This document shows positions 33,919 to 44,337 of a DNA stretch of 64,000 bases, one piece after another. Each line of letters opens with the position of its first letter. The first letter of the stretch is position 1. Origin of the DNA: Plantago major (lineage: Eukaryota; Streptophyta; Magnoliopsida; Lamiales; Plantaginaceae); assembly GCA_026545765.1 (NCBI GenBank), contig CM048843.1, positions 14,413,200-14,477,199 on the forward strand, written 5' to 3'. The position numbers were made by a program, and so were the translations under genes. Under the pieces are notes generated by a model. That model saw only the letters and a list, made by a program, of their open reading frames with translations, was not told the DNA's origin and ran no database searches.

Positions 33919-34109
33919 CTGAAGCATACGAGATAATGTTTCTTTTCAGTGGTGGAATATATTGTGCTCCTTGGAATGCGGCAGCTCGTAACAAGTTTAG
34001 TGGTCCAAAATCAACCGACCGAGTATGCCTTCTGAAAGCCATCAAGGATTGTCATCATCACCAAGTTTGCAGGTTTCCTTTCTGATTCGTTTCTTCTAAG
34101 AAAGGATAC
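33919..34109 (-). pseudogene. COQ6: Captured COQ6 fragment, penultimate exon
   Basis: On the minus strand an acceptor (GAATGCAG|GTATCC) opens an exon translating as VSFLRRNESERKPANLVMMTILDGFQKAYSV. After a one-base shift it continues DFGPLN.LRAAAF, ending ...IISYASG at a donor (G|GTGAGA). This matches the C-terminal part of the flavin-dependent monooxygenase COQ6, which hydroxylates the ring in mitochondrial ubiquinone synthesis. The frameshift shows it is dead. Introns are retained on both sides, so the piece was copied from genomic DNA, not from mRNA. Confidence 0.8.
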
Positions 34110-34504
34110 CTGCATTCACACACACACACACAGTCCTTTAGTCTGACCTCTAAGCACAAGGATACGATTGGATAAATTGTGCAAATGGAATTGTAAAATG
34201 AACCGGAATCACAAGTACAACAAAAATTTCCTACAGAAACTGTGATGGAATCAAAACATACACACTACTCGGTACTTTTTTAGTTGAGGTTTGAATGGAA
34301 AAAAAAAACATTCATCAGTTACCATACATCCTATAGAAAAACCAAATTTTTTTGAGTAACTATCGTAAATACCAACCATCTGTGGAGGGTATTTGACATC
34401 AATTTACAATAGATTCTGGTATCTTCTTAAATTCATGGTTTTTCAGATTTTAAGGAAACTACTACATGGTTAATCTGACATAGATTACTATAAGCAAAAT
34501 AATA

Positions 34505-34555
34505 CCTCGCCAATATCAGAGCCCACGACCATCCCTTCAGCAATCACTTTCGAGA
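34505..34555 (-). pseudogene. COQ6: Captured COQ6 fragment, split exon (3' part)
   Basis: Minus-strand translation LSKVIAEGMVVGSDIGE ends at a donor (GAG|GTATT), followed by an intron that leads to the exon at 33919-34109. This is the COQ6 segment that follows the GQGVN(L/M)GFGDA motif. The MULE inserted immediately upstream, and about six codons (FGDA region) are missing at the junction. Confidence 0.8.
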
Positions 34556-34944
34556 GGGAAAATGCAACTTTGGTCCACAATTATGGGGTCATTGTGACAT
34601 GCAAACACCACTTTGCAAGAGTTGGGATTTATAGTCCACAACTTTTATAACTTGGCAAATTAAGTACATTCTCGACAAATTAAGGACTAAACCGGCTGAT
34701 TTGGCATTGATTTTGCTGATTTGGACTCCTTGACACACTTAGTCAACAATTACTCATAAGTCATTGTTGCCAACTCAAATAATTTGCCACACATCAGCAT
34801 GATATCACTTCCAAGGGAAAAAAAGCGGGAAAATTGGAGTTTCCCTCCAAATTGGTTTAACCTGTTAAAAGTAAAAATTTACCACAATTTCTTCCAATTA
34901 CTCATTCTCCCACAGCTCAGAAACCCTAAAACTGAATTTCGGTG

Positions 34945-35493
34945 ATGTCGAGCAGTGCCGGTGGAACTTCGAACAACAACCGAAGATTGGTTAATAAACC
35001 TGTGCCGAATTGCCATTGCGGGGTGCGAGCTTGGCGTATCACTTCATGGACTGACGAAAATCCAGGTCGTCGTTTCATGAATTGCGTCAACAAGGTGAGT
35101 TTTTGTTGTTCAATTGATGTTTTGGTGGTGTATGTGTGGGTGCTGTAGTGCTCTGTTTTTTGTTCTTTGTCTTGATTATGGTTTAATTTGTGTTAGGGAC
35201 TTCCCCCACGCCAACACTGTAACTTTTGGGCCTGGTATGACGATGAAATGTGTCTTAGATCGAAGGAAGTGATACCTGGTTTGCTAAGGAAGTTAGGCAG
35301 GTTGGAGTACAAGGTGAAGGAACTAACCGATGAGGTGCATGAACTCACTAAAGATAATGTCGATTTGATTGCAACAATGGAACTTAAGGAAGCTGAGATC
35401 ATGAAATTGAAGAAAAAACAGAGCCAGCAGATGGTGTTTGTACTTGCTATGTTCATCACCCTATTGGTGTTGGTGTTTTCAGTTATGTATTAG
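34945..35493 (+). CDS. GRF-type zinc-finger protein with C-terminal membrane segment
   Basis: Two exons: 34945-35094 and 35197-35493, joined across a clean GT/AG intron (AAG|GTGAGT ... TTAG|GGACTT), give 148 aa. The N-terminal half has the GRF finger pattern: CHCG, then SWTDENPGRRFMNC, then CNFWAWYDDEMC. Next come a coiled-coil segment (about 80-120: LLRKLGRLEYKVKELTDEVHELT...) and a hydrophobic C-terminal helix (FVLAMFITLLVLVFSVMY). Proteins of this kind accompany plant MULEs; the finger may bind nucleic acid and the tail suggests membrane anchoring. The frame is intact, unlike the transposase. The ATG at 34945 has a preceding in-frame GTG but no earlier ATG. It lies 150 bp inside the left inverted repeat, which probably supplies its promoter. 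Confidence 0.8.
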
Positions 35494-35639
35494 TAAATTA
35501 GGTAGGTTTTCAGTTATGAACCAACTTAATTTTCTAAGGCAATATAAGTTGGGTTCATGTGATGTATTTTGAAGAATTATGGAATGAATATGCTTCAGTT
35601 GTTGAATTAGTGTTTTATGTTATGATTGCATGTCCAAAT

Positions 35640-35835
35640 GAATTATGATAGGATGTGCCATAGTGAGTGTTGGGACTGTGCCATGGCAATGCCAGGCCTA
35701 TGCCATAGGATGTCCCAAGGCAGTGCCAGACTGTGCAATAGGCATGTGCCATAGGGAGTGCTGGACACATGCAAGCGGTGCCAGTGCCATAAGCGATGTT
35801 GGGCTGCATGGCGTACCGATCTGTGCCATTACACA
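35640..35835. repeat. Degenerate TGCCAT-rich repeat, MULE left cluster
   Basis: GTGCCAT, GTGCCAG and related units recur about a dozen times without a strict period. A second cluster with the same core lies at 37480-37595 in a transposase intron. Frames on both strands through it are composition artefacts. Confidence 0.65.
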
Positions 35836-36097
35836 GCCTAGTAAATTATAATGCACTAATGGAATCAATTGCAAGAAGCATAAGAAATACCATTACACAG
35901 ATAGCATAAGCATAATGACCATAAATGGTTCATAATCCAAAAGAAGCCAGAACATAAGGCCGGTACACAAACCAGTCTACCCAAATAGCAATATTCTCAA
36001 TCTAGATTCATGCCAAAACAAGTCAATAACAGGTACATAAACCAGTCTATCAAAACCAAAACAAGTGATTCCCAACAGGCTTGAACAAGTTAGTAGA

Positions 36098-39000
36098 CTA
36101 ACTCTTGTTCTTGCCCTTTCCCTTGCCTTCTTGTTTCTTTCCCTTCCCAGTTTGTGTGTCTTGTTTCTCCTTAGCCATAGCATCCCTGAGATTGTTAAGG
36201 TGGACATACTTCCTCCCACCTTTCTCTAAAGTAAAGCCATCTTCTATTTCTGGGTGACGTTGCCTATACATTGATGGACCCTCCACCAAAACTTTGGTCT
36301 TTGTGAAGTCAAGAATCTGCAAAAGTATGGAGTGAGTCATAGTTTTTCATAAATTCATTAAGTGTATGAGTAAGTTAGAGTGCTTACATTTTCTTGGTCC
36401 ACCTCCTTTCTTTTGTTCCTAAATGAGACAAGTTGAACAACAACCTGTGTATTTAGGTCATCATTAGGAACTGCAGTCACTTGCTTCTCACCAATGTTAG
36501 TCCTTCTAGCCTGCAAAACTGTGTGAATTAGCATATGGACTGATTCACATAAAAATAGGCATTTGATTGACAAATAATACCTTCAGCCTCTTGGAACCTT
36601 CACCAACATGATGTTCAACAGAAATTTGACTCAACGGGTCTTGTGTTGGTTGTGTGGGAGCTACAGTATCACCTTCAAAATCAAAATGATTGATGAAATC
36701 ATTCATCAAGTCATTCTCATCTTCAATGTCTGGATTCCGACCACTTGCTGCCCTTTCTTCATCATGTTGCAGACCTGGCCTATTGTTAGGGCATCTTCTT
36801 GCATTGTGACCTCTGGTCCCACATGTACCACACCTTAACTTACCTTGATTCCTTCTCAACTTGGTAGCAGACACATTTCTCCCTTTCCTTTTATGTGAAT
36901 CTTTCTCCTCATCACCCTTCCTTCTTGATTTCTCAGTTCTGCCAGCATGTTTCTTGCCAAAGTTGGGTGGTAGTGGAGGAATATACATAGTGTTGCCCCA
37001 TAAATCAGCCCCATTGATCCCATAGATAGCACTTTGATAGACCTTGTGATAGGTATCAACTTCATACCATTTGCTAACATACATATAAGGATCTTCCCCA
37101 GCCCTAGCCAAACCACTAACAGCATGCAAACAAGGTATACCTGTTAGTTGCCATGACCTACATGTGCAGGTTTTTGCTTGAAAGTCCACATTGTACATTG
37201 ACCCTGTTTTCTTAACAGTCACCTAAAGTCAACATGTGCTTATGTTATTAACTGAATATTAGGGGTTCATATATACATCAAGACCTAAACTGATTCATAC
37301 TAAAACATAGTGTTACCTGATAATTGGTATCATCACACTTTCTTGACTGTACCAACCTCATTCTTCTAGTGTTCTTGGACATGATGGCCATGATCTTTGG
37401 AGTTAGCTTCATATGTCCCCACTTTTTCTTTGCTAGATCCCTACAATCAATGTTATAATATTTAAGTAAAGTATTGAAAGATGGTGCCATGACTGTGGCA
37501 GGACTGTGCCAGTGTTGTGCCTAGACTGTGCCAGTGTTGTGCCTAAACTGTGTCATTGTTGTGCCATGACTGTGCCAGTGATGTGCCATAATAAAACCAA
37601 AAGCCAAAACAGAAAGATGGTGGTTTATACCTATTTTGTTGGAGTCTGGTCATCATATACTCCCTCATCCATTCAAGCATTGTGATGATAGGCTTCTCTC
37701 TTGCAGGTACCAATACCTTGTTGAATGACTCACACCCATTATTGAGTGTCATATCACACTCATGGTTTGTCTTGAAATATGCCTTAGACCAATGAGTTGC
37801 ATCCCTATCAGAAAGCCACTCCACAGCTCTATGATCCAACTTGTCCATTTCCTCAATGGCTTTCCTAAACTCACCTTCAGTAGTACAGTTAGATGCTTTG
37901 TAGAGAGCATCTCTATAGGCATCTCCCCTGAAACCAGCCTTGAAAAAGTTCTTCCATAAGTGTCTAATGCAAAACCTGTGCTCAGCCCCATGTAGTTTGT
38001 CATTCACAGCAAATATCAAACCTTTTTGCTTGTCACTTATAATGGTAAAATCTGTGGCAGGGACTAGCTGTAGGTCTTCTTTCAAAACCTCTATAAACCA
38101 TAACCAGGACTCCTTTGTCTCACTCTCCACTACAGCCCATGCAAGAGGGTATGGCTTGTTGTTGGGGTCTACACCCAATGATAAGTAGAACTCCTTTTGC
38201 AGGGTAGTTAAGATGAGCACCATCAATCCCTACTAATGGTCTCAACATCTTAAACCCTTTCTTTAGTGCACCAAAGAAACAATAGAAGTACTTGAATTCA
38301 CCTGTCTCATGTTGTGCAACAAGTACAGTTGACCCAGGGTTGCTCCTTTTTAGCTCCTCTGCATAATCCCACAGTTTAGCATACTGTGCAACTGGATCAC
38401 CTTGGATCAATTTTATGGCCTTTTCCTTCCCTCTCCTAGCTTGATCCCAAGATACATCAACCACAAGCTTATCTTGACACAACTTTCTGAATGCTTCAAT
38501 TGGCATGCTTGGGTTCATCCTTATCTTATCAACAAACCTCTTAGCTAAGTAGGCTGCAGTCAAGTTCCCAACTGCATAAGTCTCCACACAAGTGTGCACT
38601 GGATCATACTCACACACCTCATATGTCAGCTCAGTTTTAAGCTTTCTCAGTCTCAATCTCCATGAGCACTTTGGATTACCATCACATTTAACCTGAAATC
38701 TGGTCAAGTCATTTCTGAAAATGATCAAAGGCCTCATACTCTTGATAGCATGTGCATGGACTGCAGCTTTAAGCACACTCCTATCCCCAAATGTCTGACC
38801 TAAAGCAAACTGTGGATCATAGTTGTTATTAGGGTTGAACCTAATATGCTTAGGTCTACTTGCAGGCCTCTCAAGTCATTCTCATCATCAGAATCCAACC
38901 CACTATCAAAGTCCTCATCAGTGTCAGGTACTATAGTGTCATCCTCAAAGCTTGAATCAGTCTCATCATCTTCACTAGACAAAGATGCTTGCTTAGCCTT

Positions 39001-39783
39001 GCTACAACCCTCACCACTGCCATAAGCTTGATGCCTAGTCCCACTGCCATTACCTTGATGCCTAGTTCCACTGCCAACAACTTCTTTTCTCTTTCTAGGG
39101 TCTCTCAACTGAGTGTCCTGTCCAATGTCTTCATTTTCAAAGTGATGTTCATGTCCAATTGGTTGTTCCTCTCCAATCTCTTCCTGTCTAATGTCTTCAT
39201 CTTCAGTTGGTTGTTCCTCTCCAATCTCTGCCTGTCTAATATCTTCATTTTCAGTGGGATGTTCCTCTCCAATCTGTCCAACTTTTACCCCAGATTCAGA
39301 TAAAAAATCAAGCTCAACAATATCATCATCATCTACATTATCATTCCATAGCTGGTCATCAGTCTCATTTGAAGAATAACTGCCATTTCCATACTCACTA
39401 TCTCCATCACTAGAGACCTCCACAGTTGGGATTTCCTCTGGAACTTCAGTTTCATTTACCCCATCATCATTTCCAATTTCATTACTCTCACCCTCACTAA
39501 ATTCATCCCTCATAATCCCATCAACAAACAAATGAAACTCCTTGTTGGTGCAGTGTGTCATATATGCATCCCTCAAGCTTTTGTTAGTCCCAATGAACAA
39601 CCACGCATCGTCAATGTGAACATGGAACTTTCTCCTCTCACCAACTCCAACCTCATCACAGAAGACATTAACCAACTCCATGGTCAGTTCTTTCAGTTTA
39701 ACATAGTCCCATTTCTTCATCTTACCCCAGTCATATGTAGGTTCCCCAACTAGTTGATTGGTAAAGCTTCCCCCATAGTGCAA
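36098..39783 (-). pseudogene. MuDR-type transposase gene of the MULE, two frameshifts
   Basis: Five coding exons on the minus strand: 39783-37631, 37440-37317, 37222-36581, 36510-36388 and 36316-36098, all with GT/AG junctions. Domains in order: a PB1-like/plant-MULE N-terminal domain (MHYGGSF...YDWGKMKKWDYVKL), then an acidic Glu/Asp-rich linker with a repeated IGEEQPT unit. Next comes the MuDR DNA-binding region (FQVKCDGNPKCSWRLRL...YDPVHTC). The catalytic MULE domain has GIDGAHLN and, after a shift, GVDPNNKPYPLAWAVVE. A SWIM finger follows (CTCRSWQLTGIPCLHA), then a CCHC knuckle (CGTCGTRGHNARRC) and a lysine/glycine-rich tail. One-base shifts near 38877 and 38176 break the first exon. Otherwise it is well preserved, so it was active recently. 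Confidence 0.85.
37480..37595. repeat. GACTGTGCCAGTGTTGTGCC tandem repeat in transposase intron 1
   Basis: About five copies of a roughly 20-bp unit (ACTGTGCCAGTGTTGTGCCT) fill most of the intron between transposase exons 1 and 2. The core matches the cluster at 35640-35835. Confidence 0.8.
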
Positions 39784-40424
39784 AGCTATTGTGAAGCATT
39801 TCTTTGCACGAGCTAATACACAACAAGCAATGACAGATAATTAGATGGACTACATAGAAAAGACCTTACTACTAAAAAAACACATAATTCCTCCCCAGCT
39901 ACAAGACAAATTCGGAGACAAGGAGAATCAATGCACATTCACCCACCACTGTTGCTTACTTTAATACAATATCTACTCACTTTAACACAAATATCTACTA
40001 TAATGTACCACCATTCACGCCAATTAAACATGGGACCATTCCATATAAACAAATCGCCAAAACCCACTATATATACTAGCTCATTCTCAGTCAAAGTTCT
40101 ACTATGCAAACAATACACAAAAACGCACACAAACCAAATCGATTCACAAATTACAGAGAAAACTAACCATGAAGAAGTGGTGGCAAGAAGAGCAGATAGT
40201 CTGGTCGAACTCGAATCAATGTCGGCATTGGATTGCACCTTGGATTTTGACTTCTATTCTCTGTTCTCCCGTTTTTTGTTCTTCGACTTCTATTCTCTGT
40301 TCTCCCTTTTTTGTTCTTTCATTTTCTGCTAAGTGTTGAGTTTTTTGATTTGATTTGGGCATTAGGTTTGAACGTTGACGTTTGGATTTCTTATTTACTT
40401 TTTTTTTTTTTTTACTCAATGCTT

Positions 40425-40663
40425 GTGTGGCAAATTATTTGAGTTGGCAGTCAACAACTTATGAGTAATTGTTGACTAAGTGTGTCAAGGAGTCCAAATC
40501 AGCAAAATCAATGCCAAATCAGCCGGTTTAGTCCTTAATTTGTCGAGAATGTACTTAATTTGCCAAGTTATAAAAGTTGTGGACTATAAATCCCAACTCT
40601 TGCAAAGTGGTGTTTGCATGTCACAATGACCCCATAATTGTGGACCAAAGTTGTCATTCTCCC
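40425..40663. repeat. Right terminal inverted repeat of the MULE
   Basis: Inverse of 34556-34792 with only scattered differences. The outer end is CATTCTCCC and the inner end is GTGTGGCAAATTATTTGAGT. Confidence 0.9.
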
Positions 40664-40996
40664 ATATTAACTCCTTGACCAGCCAAAGGATGCACAGTGT
40701 GTGCTGCATCACCAACAAGAGCAACACGTTTTGATACATAGCTGTTAGCATGGTTAAGAGACAACGGAAACGCCATTCATCGAGGCTACATGGGTGATCT
40801 TAGGCGGAACTTCAAAGCGATCATTGGGCATCTTGTTGCATCTCGAAATAACCAAGAAAACGGATTTTTGCTCCCTAATAGTTGAGATCGAGGTCGTGGA
40901 CCATAACCACTGTCTAAAGCAGAATTTAATTCTATAACAAAATCAACATCAGATATCGATTTGCGCTTGAGTGATTCTTCAGGGCACATGGTCCAA
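40664..40996 (-). pseudogene. COQ6: Captured COQ6 fragment, 5' part
   Basis: Minus-strand translation starts VWTMCPEESLKRKSISDVDFV and runs through GYGPRPRSQLLGSKNPFSW. After a small frameshift near 40770 it continues [20 protein letters not shown], then [19 protein letters not shown], where the MULE interrupts. GDAAHxxxPxxGQGxN is the conserved FAD-binding motif of UbiH/COQ6-family monooxygenases. The fragment lacks the N-terminal FAD-binding half. It lies in the same orientation as, and downstream of, the transposon's 5' leader region. Confidence 0.85.
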
Positions 40997-40999
40997 ACA

Positions 41000-41595
41000 T
41001 ACTTAAATCAAAACTACTCCATACTTAACATTATACTAATTAACAATTCAAACAATTGCACATCTCAGGCTTAATTAACTAGCTAGTAAACATACATTTG
41101 CTTAAATTAGTCTAAATTAACTATTCCCAAATATGTCAAAAAGTTAGGGTTTCAAAACGAGGTACTAAATCTTCCTAATTTTACTAAATATACACCAATA
41201 TTAGATTGATTAAAAGCCCTACATACTTACAAACATCCTAACATTATACTAAAAATCCAAATTCACAATCAATATATCAATTGTACATCTCAAAGGTAAA
41301 ACATTACCTAATATAAACTAAACTAAGTACTACATACTCTCCATTTACATGCAATTTCTCAAATTAGTCCAAAGTAACAAAATCCCCAAATTTTAAAAAG
41401 TAAGGGTTTACCTTCGAATCCGGAGAAAATAGCGGATGAAATTTGAGATTGATGGAAGTTGAGAACCTTCTCTCACGAGCTTCAAATAGACACCAAGAAT
41501 GGCCAAATGGTTGAGATTTGGATGGGATTTGGTTTGGCCGAAATGGAGGAAGAAGAAGAAATGGGGGAGAGGAGAGTCATCTGCCCGTTTTATGA
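41000..41595 (-). promoter_or_regulatory. 5' leader region of the COQ6-carrying CACTA element
   Basis: Homologous to the region at about 27780-28150 of the other CACTA element, with shared AAAGTAAGGGTTT, CACAATCAAT.TATCAATTG and GGAAGAAG blocks. It lies between the right subterminal repeat array and the COQ6 piece. It probably contains the transposon promoter and first intron, and so could drive transcription of the captured COQ6 exons. The activity is inferred. Confidence 0.4.
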
Positions 41596-41935
41596 TTTTC
41601 TAGCGACGGATGGTCGATCCGTTGCTATTAGCGACGGATAGGCTAATCCGTCGCTAGATATTCATTTTTCATTTTTTTTAATTTCTTTTTTCTTTTCTTT
41701 AAAATTAGGTCAACTAATCTAGGGACGGATAGGTTATCCGTCCCTAAATCTAGCGATGGATAGACTTATCCGTCTCTATTTAGACGGATAAGTCTATCCG
41801 TCACTAGATTTAGGGACGGATACGACTATCGTCCCTAAATCTAGTGACGGATTTTATCCGTCGCTATAGCTAGCGACGACGGATAAATCCGTCGCTAAAT
41901 TGGCGTGGCTAAATAGGGGCTTTCTTGTAGTGAGT

Positions 41936-43206
41936 ATCTTTGATATACCGTATTAAACAGTGTATATAACAAGCCAAACACTCTTTAACACTTATACTAA
42001 TCAAAATACCCAAGGAGCACTATTACTTAGTGTCTTTGATACAGGAAGAAACAGTGTATTTAAACTACAAAATTTAAACACACAAGCAGAATAGCAACAA
42101 CGGAAAAGTAAAAGTAACTTAGTGTATTCATTACACCCAAGAACACTATCACAAAGTGTCTTCGATATACTCAATTGAGTAGAGTAATAACTAGAATAGT
42201 AAATTACTCTAACACACTACTAATCTACTGAACAAGATAAGTACATAGCAAAAAGTAAAGACACCAAGTTTGGGTTTTCTAGAAGGTTAATATACTATAA
42301 CCTTCCGAGCCTTAAAGGCAAATGTAACTCACTACAATAATGAATTACAAGGACACTCCACAGCTTAATTACAGAAATCCAAGCTATGGATGAATAAGCT
42401 ACTGGATTGACACACAATTCTACTCTAGCACCAACTAGATTGAAGCTTAGACGAATATCAAGGCCGTGCAGTGAATACACTCAGAACGGCTGTATGAACT
42501 CGTACTTTGGGTGAACTACGACTAGCTTCTTATATAGGTTTACAACCCTAGACGCTAGATGGTAAGTTCCTTTTGTTTACTGCAGAAAATCTTGACTTGT
42601 ATCTTCGAATTCTTCTCTTATGAATATTTCCTTTGCTCTCTTCTTCAATAAGGAAAGTGAAGATTTGCTTTCCTTATTGTTTCTTCCTTTATGCTTGCTT
42701 TACACTCTTTCCTTCATCTTTGATTTCTTTCCTTCTTGTTTCAGCCGCCAGTCATATACTTGGAATATTCAGATTTCCTAAGCATATATCCTCAATAACT
42801 TTGTCGAAGATTCTCTTAGTCTCCAATAAGGAAATAATTCTTCTTTGATCAGATTTGCTTTCCCGCTTGGCTTCGAACTCTTTCTAGGTTTCAATTTCGA
42901 ATCCCTTGACTTCTTTGAACCAACAAAATTAACCTAAAACCGTGGAACTAGGTTAAGGTTAATTTAGAGACATATCGAACAAGTACTAAAGCTGCAGTTC
43001 GAATAGGTGTTGTGAAAACACCGTTGTAACACCTGTACTTTCTAACCTGTTTAATGTCCTAAATCAGATAACGCAACTTGAAAACTAGCGAAGTTGAATA
43101 AAGGCAAAATATAGTAACTCAAGTACAATTACAAAGTGTAGTCTTAGTGTTGTAAAAACACTGACTCAAGTGCAATCTTAGTGTTGTGAAAACACTGACT
43201 CAAACA
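41936..43206 (-). repeat. 5' LTR of the Sirevirus-type element, outer part
   Basis: Continues the LTR after the CACTA element. Its outer boundary is uncertain: TGTTACAACGG read on the minus strand from 43031, or TGTTTGAGTCAGTG from 43206, are both plausible starts. GTTGTGAAAACAC-type phrases recur three times near the end (43011, 43151, 43186). Without the other LTR the edge cannot be fixed. Confidence 0.6.
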
Positions 43207-43519
43207 CTTGCACTTTTAGCTAGATTTAAAATTTTTGGCGCATGAAATTTTCGTATATAACTCAAATTTTATGCACTTCATAATTCATGTACATTTTATT
43301 GCACATTTACAATGCATCTTACGTCACATTTCTTATGCATTTTTGTACACATTTACTTTTTGTTTTTTTAAGTGTAGAAAAAAATCATAATTTGCACGAA
43401 TTAATGAAGAAAATTGATATACATTATATGTAGTGAAATTCTTATTAAAGCCACGATTTTTATTAATATGAGGAAAAAACCATATTATTCTACCCAAATA
43501 ATTGACACTCTCACTAAAT
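43207..43519. other. AT-rich spacer
   Basis: No gene or repeat end is recognised. Confidence 0.35.
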
Positions 43520-44144
43520 TTACAACAACATGACCAAGTTTCTAACAGGAAAAGGATTTTCAATCAGAAAGTCAGAAATGTTCACTACGTATCTTGATAA
43601 CCAAACCGCGGTGTCAATCAAGGTACCCATAAGGCCATAACTATCTTGCATGCACTCTACTTCAGATGGAACAATTGCCAAGCAATACAAGTTTTCATCA
43701 TACTGATGGAATAGGTTACCCACTTGAAAATACATTACTGCCTCACCATCGAACCCAAATCTCACCTCTGAGAACACATCCGAGTCTTGGTACATTTTAC
43801 CATAGTAGCATAGCCTTCTATAAACCTTGGATTGTCGCATATAAAAAACAGAATCATTCATGCGGGACGCTTGATAGTCACCTCCCATTTCTTGATCGAT
43901 AAAGTACTCAAACCAGACCATGAAGTTTGACTATGGACTCTGGGAGAAAGGTTAGAGTTGAAGTGGTTTCCAGAAACATACCACCTGCATAAATTCCAGC
44001 ATTTGCTCTGAGCCAGCGATCATCGAATATGATGGTTTTTAAGAGCACAGTGTACTTGCCATCTCTGATGGTTAGTGGCGCTTGAGATATTATTGTGGCA
44101 CGAATTTCAGGATCGGTGGGTGAATTGCCGTTTTGGTCTCCCAA
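43520..44144 (-). pseudogene. Unidentified coding remnant (two overlapping frames)
   Basis: The minus-strand frame 44144-43908 reads ...PEIRATIISQAPLTIRDGKY and then TVLLKTIIFDDRWLRANAGI. The frame 43921-43520 reads MVWFEYFIDQEMGGDYQASR, later DGEAVMYFQVGNLFHQYDEN and QDSYGLMGTLIDTAVWLSRY. Both have protein-like composition and codon use. They overlap near 43915 in different frames, so either a frameshift separates them or an intron does: donor-like GGTATG near 43984 and acceptor-like CTCCCAG near 43942. I do not recognise the family. It could be a captured or broken host gene, flanked by a Sirevirus LTR and MULE-like DNA. Confidence 0.4.
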
Positions 44145-44330
44145 CTGGTCGTCCCTTTCGATTTTGGTCCCCTAAAATTAGGTTTTGCCTATTTAGTCCC
44201 CATTTTTGCCTATTAACTCGTATTCTAGCTGTATTTTGGCGTATTTGGTCACCTAAGTGTCGTATAATGCCAAATTATCGCCACATCATGCCTATCGACC
44301 AGATTTTGTGAAAAACACGATTTCAGCCTA
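44128..44330. mobile_element. MULE-terminus-like sequence
   Basis: TTTTGGTCTCCCAACTGGTC followed by repeated TTTTGGTCCCCTAAAATT-type phrases resembles the terminal region of plant Mutator-like elements. A MULE transposase fragment lies to the right (45609-46400), so the two may belong to one element interrupted by the hAT at 44338. No matching right terminus was found. Confidence 0.35.
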
Positions 44331-44337
44331 TGAAAAC
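44330..44337. repeat. 8-bp target duplication, left copy
   Basis: ATGAAAAC here corresponds to GTGAAAAC at 45101-45108, with one mismatch. Confidence 0.65.

Larger units (their letters stand above)
34556..40663. mobile_element. MULE (Mutator-like) transposon, 6,108 bp, inside captured COQ6
   Basis: Terminal inverted repeats of about 238 bp (34556-34792 and 40425-40663) are nearly identical. Examples are GGGAAAATGCAACTTTGGTC against GGGAGAATGACAACTTTGGT, and AATTAAGTACATTCTCGACA with its inverse. The element encodes a MuDR-type transposase on the minus strand and a GRF zinc-finger protein on the plus strand. No 9-bp duplication is visible; instead about 20 bases of COQ6 coding sequence are missing at the insertion point, suggesting a flanking deletion. 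Confidence 0.9.
33038..41932 (-). mobile_element. CACTA transposon (8,895 bp) carrying COQ6 exons and a MULE
   Basis: The ends are CACTCCAAGAAAATACCC on the left (one terminal mutation) and CACTACAAGAAAGCCCC inverted on the right. There is an exact 3-bp AGT duplication (33035-33037, 41933-41935). Subterminal GCGACGGATA arrays occupy 33059-33390 and 41600-41905. The 5' leader region near 41200-41590 is homologous to that of the CACTA element at 24335-28482, so they are one family. In place of transposase genes the interior holds a fragment of the host gene COQ6, which is split by a complete MULE (34556-40663). Confidence 0.9.

Noticed and set aside
35615-35851. Cys-rich frames on both strands
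   Set aside because: Composition artefact of TGCCA/TGGCA repeats in the MULE.
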